NCBI GenBank assembly: GCA_002483745.1
Contig: DLIM01000043.1
Location: 41,404-53,976 of the forward strand
Length of the DNA: 12,573 bases
Direction: 5' to 3'
Origin: Caryophanales bacterium UBA7642
GTDB taxonomy: Bacteria; Bacillota_I; Bacilli_A; RFN20; CAG-288
Shown: in pieces, positions 1 to 6,653 of the stretch
Numbering within the stretch: the stretch's first letter is position 1
How the letters are laid out: each line of letters opens with the position of its first letter
The notes under the pieces: generated by a model
The model's input: the letters and a program-made list of their open reading frames with translations, nothing else
Told to the model about the DNA's origin: nothing
Database searches by the model: none
Position numbers and translations under genes: made by a program

Positions 1-1
1 T

Positions 2-86
2 ACAAAAATTAGTACTAAATTATTACTATATCTAATTTACTACTAATTTTGATAATTAGTAACAAATTAGTACCAAATTAATACTA
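2..86. repeat. AT-rich direct-inverted-direct repeat downstream of mtnN
   Basis: Two imperfect direct copies of a ~26-base unit lie at 2-28 and 62-86. They share AATTAGTAC followed by AAATTA and a terminal TACTA, and differ by two substitutions and a 2-base gap. Between them an inverted copy at 33-50 is complementary to 5-22 at 17 of 18 positions, with a 10-base loop, so 5-50 can fold into a long AT-rich hairpin. The inverted copy could instead pair with AATTAGTA at 54-61 or AAATTAGTA at 64-72. The last copy runs into the mtnN stop codon. The structure lies just past the end of the long minus-strand operon and could help termination, but no clear U-tract is visible before the window edge. The array may continue outside the window. 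Confidence 0.6.
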
Positions 87-776
87 ATAGTTTTCAATTA
101 AGAACTGAGTAACCTTACTGGCCTTAGCAGAGGCTTCATTTAGAAGGCGGTCGTATTCCTCATGCTCAGTTTGGTTTTTAGCCGAATCGGAGATTGCCCT
201 GATAATCTGAAAAGGTATGTTTCTCATATAGCAGCACTGAGCTACAGCGCCAGATTCCATATCCACAGCCAAGGGATCATTGAAGTCCTCATAGAAGTAA
301 GAAGGTATTTTTTCGGCGGTGATAAACTGGTCACCGGAAAGGATAGTTCCGACTTTGATGTTTTCGGGATCTTTTCTTATGGCCGCTTTGACACCTATTT
401 TGTCGCAGTCATAATATAAAGGCATTCTAGACATCTGGCCTTTCTTATAGCCGAAAGGAACCAGGTCCACGTCATGGTAAGCACATTTGTTAGCAATCAG
501 TATTGATAAAGGCTTTAGCTTTTCGCTTATTGAGCCGGCTACACCGGTGTTGAAGACTTTATCCACTTGGATGTTATTGAGGAAGGCTCCTAAGTTGAAA
601 GCCATGCTGACTTTGCCTACCCCGCATTTCATTCCATAAATTGTCTTGCCTTTATAGTCGCTGAGGTAGATATCCTGAAAACCGATCTTGGTTTCAATAA
701 AGGTTTTATCCTTATAGAAAGCCTTCATTTCTTCGTCCATCGCAAAGACAACCAGTATTGAGCGAGTTTTAACCAT
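84..776 (-). CDS. mtnN: 5'-methylthioadenosine/S-adenosylhomocysteine nucleosidase
   Basis: This cytosolic enzyme (Pfs/MtnN family) cleaves adenine from S-adenosylhomocysteine and methylthioadenosine, relieving product inhibition of methyltransferases and feeding methionine salvage. At 230 residues the length is normal. The N-terminal strand leads into AMDEE (12-16), whose last Glu fits the catalytic acid of the E. coli enzyme. NTGVAGS (76-82) is the ribose/purine-loop motif, VDMESGAVA (171-179) carries the substrate-binding Glu174, and RAISD (193-197) carries the purine-contacting Asp197. The ATG overlaps the end of rsfS by 8 bases and has no good Shine-Dalgarno sequence, so translation probably depends on coupling to rsfS. 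It is the last gene of the seven-gene minus-strand block. No luxS or other methyl-cycle gene is visible nearby. Assignment is firm. Confidence 0.95.
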   Translation of the reverse strand: MVKTRSILVVFAMDEEMKAFYKDKTFIETKIGFQDIYLSDYKGKTIYGMKCGVGKVSMAFNLGAFLNNIQVDKVFNTGVAGSISEKLKPLSILIANKCAYHDVDLVPFGYKKGQMSRMPLYYDCDKIGVKAAIRKDPENIKVGTILSGDQFITAEKIPSYFYEDFNDPLAVDMESGAVAQCCYMRNIPFQIIRAISDSAKNQTEHEEYDRLLNEASAKASKVTQFLIENY

Positions 777-1221
777 TTTCTTTTTGGCTTTCCGGCTGAG
801 GACGCTTGCGGTATTTAGGTTCCTTCAAAGCCTTGACTATCTTATGAGGGCAATCAAGGTATAATTCATCGAAACGGACACGGCCTCTTTCTTCCTTGGT
901 GAAAAGCTGGACGACAATGTCTTTGGCATCGATTAGGATCCATTTGGAATCGTTCTTGCCTTCGATGTGGTCGACATCATGGTAGTTATCATATAAGCTG
1001 GTCTGGGCAGTTGCGGTCAAAGCCTGAAGCCTTCTATCATTTGAGGCCGAAGCCACAATATAGTAGGAGACATAAGGGGTCCTATCCCTGACATCATAGA
1101 CAATGACATCATCGCCATTATCCCATGAGAGATCTAAGGCGACATTGATAGGTCTTTTTGCCTCAATGGTACCCTTGTTCTTGATGATTAGGCTCTTCTT
1201 CGTATTCTTGCGGTTAAGCAT
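769..1221 (-). CDS. rsfS: Ribosomal silencing factor RsfS
   Basis: RsfS (DUF143/Iojap family; YqeL in Bacillus) binds ribosomal protein L14 on the 50S subunit and blocks joining with 30S, lowering translation during starvation. The fold covers roughly residues 24-135. The recognisable parts are DVIVYDVRDRTPYVSYYIVASA (38-59), NDRRLQAL (61-68) and WILIDAKDIVVQLFTKEER (94-112). The last matches the family signature WvLiDxgDivVHvF, with Gln in place of the usual His. At 150 residues it is longer than the typical ~110-120: there is a basic N-terminal extension of about 24 residues and a charged C-terminal tail. The start has a good ribosome binding site (AGGAG) and overlaps the nadD-yqeK stop by 8 bases; the 3' end overlaps mtnN by 8. 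Position after nadD-yqeK matches the Bacillus order. Confidence 0.92.
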   Translation of the reverse strand: MLNRKNTKKSLIIKNKGTIEAKRPINVALDLSWDNGDDVIVYDVRDRTPYVSYYIVASASNDRRLQALTATAQTSLYDNYHDVDHIEGKNDSKWILIDAKDIVVQLFTKEERGRVRFDELYLDCPHKIVKALKEPKYRKRPQPESQKENG

Positions 1222-2320
1222 GTTTCTTCTCCTTTGGATTTATATAACAGGCATACATTCTTCTAGTTAAGTAATTGGAGGTGAAATCAATCCCGTTAGT
1301 CTTGAAATAATCCTGATGTTCCTTTAGGACTTTGATAAAACCTTCGTTGAGGTTATTAAGGCAAGCCTGATACATGGCTTTAGTGTCATAATCCCTGGTT
1401 GGCTCGGTTTTATCAGCGGCATAGATGCATTTATCCATTTTACTCATTCTGGCTTTGCCAGTGCAATGGAATTCAATAGCGGAAAGAACATCCTTATAGG
1501 TTATACCGAAGAAATTCTTGGCTAAGAACTCGGAGACAAACTGGTGGTAGGAGAAACTGGGTAAATCCTGGAACTGGGGGAAATAAGTCTTCATCACTTT
1601 TGCCTGCTCTTCTTGAGGCAGGTCTTTCCCAATATCATGGAAGAGACCGGCTTGGTAGGCCTTAAAGGGGTCAAGGCCGTTAGCTAAAGCATACTGGTAA
1701 GAAGTATTGGCTACGCTTAGAGAATGCTTAAAGCGGTGCTCTTTTAGGTAGGCGCTCAGGCTTTTGACAAAGTAAAGCTTATTTTCGGCAATATAGTTTA
1801 ATACCTGAAGCGGTGCCTGGAGATCTTTTCCTAATCTGATATCGGTGGAAGAGACGTCATAAAGCTTAGATTCAATAACTTGAATATGGTATTTCTTAAC
1901 GGCTTCATGGTTTTTAGGATAGCCAGGTCTAGCATAGGCGATGATTTGGATTTCCTTAGCTAGTCTTTCCACTTCATGCCAGTTATCTAACTGATCCATC
2001 TGGTCAAAGCCTAAAAGGAAGTAGAATTTCCTTCCAGGATACTTGTTAAGAAAATAATCAACCGTATTTACGGTATAGGAAACCGGGTCCTCTTGCTCTA
2101 ATTCATAAGTGGAGATTTCAAAGTCGGGATGACCTTTGATAGCCAGAGAGAGCATTTTAAGCCGGATCTGTGAACTTGTGGGGTCTTTCCAGCAGGGATT
2201 CTTAGCCGGTATAAAGATGACTTTTTCCGCATTAAAAAACTTCTTGGCATCCTGCGCAACTAATAAATGACCGTTATGTATGGGGTCAAATGTCCCGCCG
2301 AAAAGAATCCAAGGTTGCAT
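1214..2320 (-). CDS. nadD: Fused nicotinate-nucleotide adenylyltransferase / YqeK-type HD hydrolase
   Basis: Two enzymes lie in one 368-residue chain. Residues 1-185 are NadD, which transfers AMP from ATP to nicotinate mononucleotide to give deamido-NAD. The evidence is the nucleotidyltransferase motif GGTFDPIHNGH (8-18) and SSTDIR (157-162). Residues ~186-360 are a YqeK-like HD domain, a family shown in Firmicutes to hydrolyse Ap4A symmetrically. Metal ligands are probably His199, His228-Asp229 (FHDIGKD), His259, His285 and Asp303 (AADKTEP). In Bacillus these are adjacent separate genes nadD and yqeK. The sequence reads through with no stop, so the fusion looks real; similar fusions occur in Mollicutes and relatives. 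The ATG lies 7 bases after the yqeH stop with no visible Shine-Dalgarno sequence, suggesting translational reinitiation. Confidence 0.93.
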   Translation of the reverse strand: MQPWILFGGTFDPIHNGHLLVAQDAKKFFNAEKVIFIPAKNPCWKDPTSSQIRLKMLSLAIKGHPDFEISTYELEQEDPVSYTVNTVDYFLNKYPGRKFYFLLGFDQMDQLDNWHEVERLAKEIQIIAYARPGYPKNHEAVKKYHIQVIESKLYDVSSTDIRLGKDLQAPLQVLNYIAENKLYFVKSLSAYLKEHRFKHSLSVANTSYQYALANGLDPFKAYQAGLFHDIGKDLPQEEQAKVMKTYFPQFQDLPSFSYHQFVSEFLAKNFFGITYKDVLSAIEFHCTGKARMSKMDKCIYAADKTEPTRDYDTKAMYQACLNNLNEGFIKVLKEHQDYFKTNGIDFTSNYLTRRMYACYINPKEKKHA

Positions 2321-2327
2321 AGAGTAT

Positions 2328-3482
2328 TTATCTGCGGCCGTTTTCTAAAAGGATTTCTACGCCTTTAGGGACTAAAACCGTGATTTCCTGATCAACGCCG
2401 ACATAATTGATGTAGCCTAAACCGACAATCCTGATAGTTTCAGCCGTGGCTTTGTTAGCAATAACCTTAGTAGGAACAAGATCAGAGACGGTTTTGATCC
2501 TGTTAGTCTTGCAATCATTGACTAAGTCGTTGCCGATAGCTTCGAGGATGCTGTCAGCTTTCGATAATTTGACTTTGCTGACTTCTAAATCATTGGATTT
2601 ATAGAAAGTGAAATCCGTTTTTGATCCCTTGACGAAATCGATTCTGGCGAAGTTGGAGAAAAGGAAGGAAGTGCCTTCTTTAGCTCCAAGGCTTACCGGC
2701 TTGATCTGGTTCCTGGGGAGGATGAATTTTACCGCTTCCGGTTCCACAAAGGAAATGATGGATTTAGGGTTATAGATACCAGGAGTATCATAAATATAAT
2801 TGCCGTCATTAAGCGGTATAGAAGTGACATCCAAGGTAGTGGAAGGATAGGGGGCGGTAGTAATCATCTTCTGAGTAGAGTTGGTATACATCATTAAAAG
2901 ACAGTTGATAAGGCTAGATTTACCGACCTGATAGGCCCCAACAAAGTAGACAGACTGTCCCGAACGCATCTTATCAATCTGCTTGAAGACTTTATCGATG
3001 TTGCTGGGATTGACGCTTGAGGAGCTAGTAGTCATGATGGCAGTAGGTGTGATTCCGGCTTTTAGAAGCTTATCTTGGCAATAAGCCACCAATTCGTCTT
3101 CCTTGTAGCCATCAGGTAAGACATCAGTCTTATTGATCAGGACTAGGATTTTCTTGGGAAGGTATTTGCCGATTCCATCAATGATAGAGCCAGCGGGATT
3201 AAAGGCGTTCATGACATAAACAGCCAAGGCTCCATGCTCTTTGGCGTCGTTTAAGATAGTGACATAGTCAAGGTTAAAATCAGGGCTTTTCTTAAAGGAT
3301 GAGAAATGCCTTAATTTATAGCAACGCTCACATAAGGTTTCTTCGCCCGAATTGAATTTCTCCGGGTTGACATAACCTACTTCATTGGGATCCTGATCCT
3401 GAAGAATAGCTCCACAGCCATAACAGCGGCGGACACGGATTTCTTCGGTTAGACCACTAGTTTTGTTTTTCTTGAAGAACAT
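2328..3482 (-). CDS. yqeH: Ribosome biogenesis GTPase YqeH
   Basis: YqeH is a circularly permuted GTPase needed for assembly of the 30S ribosomal subunit. At the N-terminus a zinc finger is formed by Cys20/Cys23 (CYGC) and Cys51/Cys54 (CERC). GTPase motifs then appear in permuted order: G4 NKTD (117-120), G5 around TTSSSS (151-156), G1 Walker A GAYQVGKS (182-189), a G2 threonine in YPSTTLDV (212-219) and G3 DTPG (232-235). The Walker A loop has Gln where Asn is more usual. Residues 240-384 form the C-terminal domain of the family. At 384 residues the length is typical. The start has an AAAGGAG site 6 bases upstream, inside the end of yqeG, which it overlaps by 26 bases. In Bacillus, aroE and yqeI follow; here both are absent and nadD-yqeK comes directly. 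Confidence 0.95.
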   Translation of the reverse strand: MFFKKNKTSGLTEEIRVRRCYGCGAILQDQDPNEVGYVNPEKFNSGEETLCERCYKLRHFSSFKKSPDFNLDYVTILNDAKEHGALAVYVMNAFNPAGSIIDGIGKYLPKKILVLINKTDVLPDGYKEDELVAYCQDKLLKAGITPTAIMTTSSSSVNPSNIDKVFKQIDKMRSGQSVYFVGAYQVGKSSLINCLLMMYTNSTQKMITTAPYPSTTLDVTSIPLNDGNYIYDTPGIYNPKSIISFVEPEAVKFILPRNQIKPVSLGAKEGTSFLFSNFARIDFVKGSKTDFTFYKSNDLEVSKVKLSKADSILEAIGNDLVNDCKTNRIKTVSDLVPTKVIANKATAETIRIVGLGYINYVGVDQEITVLVPKGVEILLENGRR

Positions 3483-4023
3483 AATTTTCTCCTTTACTGC
3501 GGCTAGCTGAGATATCAGGCCCTAGCCGGTTTTGCTGTTCATATTTCTTTTGCAGTCCATTATCTAATTTGCGGAAGACCCGAGTAAATAGATTATCTTC
3601 CTTAGTAAGAGGCTTAGTTAGTATCAATCGTCCATTAAGCTTAGAGGTGTATCTGCCATCGGTTAATAGCTGATCGCCGACAAAGATGACGTCTTCAGGC
3701 TTAAGTCCCTGCTTTTCTAGGAAGGAAGAAATACGAAACTTGAAGTACTTAAGGGAAAAAGGAAGATAAGTAACGCCTAAAACTTGAGCGTATGACTTCA
3801 CCCTTTTCTTGAAGTTGTTGGAAAGAATGATAAGTTTAATACCTCTTTCATCAAGAGACCTCTTAAACTCCTTAGCTTGCCTGGAAGGTGTTTTAGCAAA
3901 AGGTGAATCCAGAGTCTGGTCTAAGTCGCAGACCAAGGCTTTGACGCCAAGAGAAGAAAAATATTGGGGGTCAATATCGTACAAAGAGATGGCTCGAGCA
4001 AAGGCTTTAGCTTTTTTCTTCAT
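3457..4023 (-). CDS. yqeG: YqeG family HAD-IIIA phosphatase
   Basis: This is a small cytosolic haloacid-dehalogenase phosphatase of the YqeG family, whose natural substrate is not established. Motif I is DLDQTLDSP (33-41), with Asp33 as nucleophile and Asp35 as acid/base. Motif II is ILSNN (66-70). Lys92 in LPFSLKYFKF is a likely motif III lysine, and motif IV is VGDQLLTD (115-122). The N-terminal ISLYDIDPQYFSSLGVKAL agrees with the family start, so the ATG at 4023 is well supported. The C-terminus is extended and basic (155-188). The start lies 20 bases after the parC stop; AGGA sits directly against the ATG and is poorly spaced as a ribosome binding site, while TATAAT at 4028-4033 may act as an internal promoter. 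It precedes yqeH, as in Bacillus. Confidence 0.9.
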   Translation of the reverse strand: MKKKAKAFARAISLYDIDPQYFSSLGVKALVCDLDQTLDSPFAKTPSRQAKEFKRSLDERGIKLIILSNNFKKRVKSYAQVLGVTYLPFSLKYFKFRISSFLEKQGLKPEDVIFVGDQLLTDGRYTSKLNGRLILTKPLTKEDNLFTRVFRKLDNGLQKKYEQQNRLGPDISASRSKGENYVLQEKQN

Positions 4024-4043
4024 TCCTATTATACCTTATTAGC

Positions 4044-6653
4044 CTATTTCTTGGGATTATCTTTCTCGAAGAGATCAAAGAGGCTTAATTGCGTATCGGC
4101 TTTATCAACACCGGCTTTGACGGCGACAGGAGTGGCAACCTTTGGTGTCTCAATCAAGAAAGAAGAGTCAACAATCTCACCGTTATCATTGATGCCGGTA
4201 ATGCTAGACTTAGATAATCCAGGGATATTTTCCCTCATTTCCGAATCAAGCTCCACCGGATCAAGGTTTCCTAAATCCAAGGCAACGTTGCTGTCGTTAG
4301 CGGCTATTGAAGCAAAGTTGACCTGTCCGCGTACCTTATTGACCTTGGAAACGGAGACAATCAGCATCGGATTCTTCTTGAAGATTCTGACTAAGTTGGT
4401 CTTAGCCCCTAATCTAGAGGTAGTTTCAAGCTTGCTGGAATTGATAAGCCTAGCGGCCCTTCTATCGGAAAGCACTAAGAGCAAGGAAACTTCCTTGCTG
4501 GTAAGAGTAACTAAAGACACCAAGGGTGAGTTTTCGATTCCGGAAGAAATTGCCTTGACTCCCATAGCGGAAGGAGAGACTAATTCGACTTCCGACTCGT
4601 TGAAGCGGGAGGCCCTTCCCATGCGGTCGAAGACCACAATATCGGAGTTGCCGCTAGTTAATTCAACGCCCACGACTTTATCATCGGGATTCAAAAGCTT
4701 ACAGGCTCGTAAGGGTCTTTTAGTTAAGCTAGTCTGAGTCAAATCGCTTAGCTTCATACGTTTTATCTTATTGAGGGCAGTCAGCAAAACCACATTGATG
4801 CCCGCCTTGAAATCATCGATTTCAAAGACTTTGACAAGCTTTTCATTAGGCTTAAGAGCAGTGAGGTTATTAAGGTGTTTGCCTTCTTCCTTCCACTTCA
4901 AATCACTGAGCAGGTAGACAGGTAGATAGCCATAGTTTCCTTTATCAGTGAAGAAAAGCAGGAAATCATGGGTCGAGCATTTCTGATTGAAAACAATCCT
5001 ATCTCCAGGTTTGATCTTAGGCACATTCAAGGGATCAGTCTTGGCATTGACGTCAGCGCAGGCCTGATAAGATTTAGGTGTCGTCCTTTTAGCATAGCCA
5101 TCCTCGGTAAGGCAGACATAACAGTCTTCTTTAGCGATAAGCTTTGTCTGATCAACGGCATCAAACGAAAGCTTTTCATCAAGAATCTCAGTCTTTCGTT
5201 CTTTGCCAAATTTCTTTTCGATATCTTTGAGGGTATTGATGATGACTTTATCAAGTTTCTCGGAATCGGAAAGAATGCCTTTTAGTCTTTCAATATCAGC
5301 GCTTAAAGTAGCTTCTTCTTCCCTTAAAGCTGTGATATCAGTATTGCTGAGACGGTACAAAGGAAGCATAGCAATAGCCTCAGCCTGTCTTTCAGTGAAG
5401 CTATAGTCAGCCATCAACATCTTCTTAACGCCTTCCTTGCCTGAGCATTTCTTGATCTTGGGAATCAATTCATCAATGATCGGGTAAGCTTTGACTAGGC
5501 CGTAGATGATCTCCATCCGGTCTTTGTCGGTCTTCAAGTCAAAACCAGCGCTTTTAGTCTCAATCTCTCTTTCATGATCGATATAAGCATCGATGATTTC
5601 CAAGAGAGACATGGTCTTAGGGTGACCTTTATCGATTGCTAAAAAGTTGCAGCCGATAGTCGACCTTAAAGCACCTTTAGACTGAAGGTAGTTTAAAACA
5701 TCGTAAGGGTTAGCACCCTTCTTGATCTTGATTAGGATATCGACATTGTCTTTAGCAGATTCATCAACGATTTCATCGATGTTATCGAGGTTATCGGTAT
5801 CTTTTCTCTTGTTCAAAGACGCGACAAAGTCAATTTTGACTAAGCCATAAGGAATCTCGGTAATGACAATCGCGTTGTTATCTTCATCCACATGGGTTTT
5901 GGCATAAAGATAGAAAGAACCAGCTCCGCTTTCATAGATAGACCTTAAAGCGGCCTTATCATCGATAATACCGCCAGTGGGGAAATCCGGTCCGGGAATG
6001 AAGTTAATCAAATCATCCAGATTGGCTCTCTTATGCTGGATACGGTAGATTACGGCATCAATGACTTCTTTGAGGTTGTGGGGAGGAATATAGGTAGTGG
6101 AACCAACGGCAATGCCGGAAGTCCCGTTAACCAATAAATTAGGGAATTTAGCCGGAAGGACAGTCGGCTCCAGAGACTTATCATCGAAAGTAGGAACCAT
6201 ATCGACAGTGTTCTTATCAATGTCGCTGATCAAGTATTCGCTTAATTCGCTTAAACGGGCTTCGGTGTAACGGTAAGCAGCGGCGGGATCATCATCGATA
6301 GAGCCGTTATTACCTTGAAAGTCGATAAGCGGTGCTTCCATCTTCCAGTTCTGCGATAGATGGACTAAGGCATCATAAATAGAGCTATCACCATGGGGAT
6401 GGAAATGTCCCATGATATGGCCAACAATGGTGGCGCATTTGACCGTCGGCTTAGAAAAGACCTGGCCTTGGGTGAACATATCAAAAATAATACGTCTTTG
6501 AACTGGCTTCAAGCCATCACGGACATCAGGAATAGCGCGGTCGGTGATGACGGCTTTAGCATATCTATCAAAGGCACCGACAAGAACCTCGCTCATCCCC
6601 GAAGGGACAATGTTTTCGGTTATTACCGGGACAGCTTTCTTGTTACTTTTCAC
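4044..6653 (-). CDS. parC: DNA topoisomerase IV subunit A (GTG start)
   Basis: ParC is the DNA-cleaving subunit of topoisomerase IV, which decatenates sister chromosomes with ParE. Residues ~25-485 form the breakage-reunion core: DGLKPVQRR (46-54), HPHGDSSIYDAL (85-96), the catalytic Tyr129 in YRYTEARLS (127-135) and FPTGG (224-228). A C-terminal DNA-wrapping domain of beta blades follows, about 500-835. The GyrA box (QRRGGKG) is absent, which with the partner gene points to ParC rather than GyrA. Positions matching the quinolone-resistance hot spots are Ser90 and Asp94, the susceptible type. At 869 residues it is somewhat longer than usual. The tail after ~838 is probably disordered and contains QLSLF (855-859), a sliding-clamp-binding consensus. 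The start is GTG with a strong AGGAGG site, overlapping parE by 11 bases. Confidence 0.95.
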   Translation of the reverse strand: MKSNKKAVPVITENIVPSGMSEVLVGAFDRYAKAVITDRAIPDVRDGLKPVQRRIIFDMFTQGQVFSKPTVKCATIVGHIMGHFHPHGDSSIYDALVHLSQNWKMEAPLIDFQGNNGSIDDDPAAAYRYTEARLSELSEYLISDIDKNTVDMVPTFDDKSLEPTVLPAKFPNLLVNGTSGIAVGSTTYIPPHNLKEVIDAVIYRIQHKRANLDDLINFIPGPDFPTGGIIDDKAALRSIYESGAGSFYLYAKTHVDEDNNAIVITEIPYGLVKIDFVASLNKRKDTDNLDNIDEIVDESAKDNVDILIKIKKGANPYDVLNYLQSKGALRSTIGCNFLAIDKGHPKTMSLLEIIDAYIDHEREIETKSAGFDLKTDKDRMEIIYGLVKAYPIIDELIPKIKKCSGKEGVKKMLMADYSFTERQAEAIAMLPLYRLSNTDITALREEEATLSADIERLKGILSDSEKLDKVIINTLKDIEKKFGKERKTEILDEKLSFDAVDQTKLIAKEDCYVCLTEDGYAKRTTPKSYQACADVNAKTDPLNVPKIKPGDRIVFNQKCSTHDFLLFFTDKGNYGYLPVYLLSDLKWKEEGKHLNNLTALKPNEKLVKVFEIDDFKAGINVVLLTALNKIKRMKLSDLTQTSLTKRPLRACKLLNPDDKVVGVELTSGNSDIVVFDRMGRASRFNESEVELVSPSAMGVKAISSGIENSPLVSLVTLTSKEVSLLLVLSDRRAARLINSSKLETTSRLGAKTNLVRIFKKNPMLIVSVSKVNKVRGQVNFASIAANDSNVALDLGNLDPVELDSEMRENIPGLSKSSITGINDNGEIVDSSFLIETPKVATPVAVKAGVDKADTQLSLFDLFEKDNPKK

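Noticed and set aside
3964..4737. A 257-codon open frame on the plus strand opposite yqeG and parC
   Set aside because: It lies fully antisense to two well-identified genes, is rich in Ser, Leu and Thr as expected of a shadow frame, has no ribosome binding site or domain, and needs no separate explanation.
6361..6420. Quinolone resistance mutation in ParC
   Set aside because: The hot-spot positions are Ser90 and Asp94, the usual susceptible residues.
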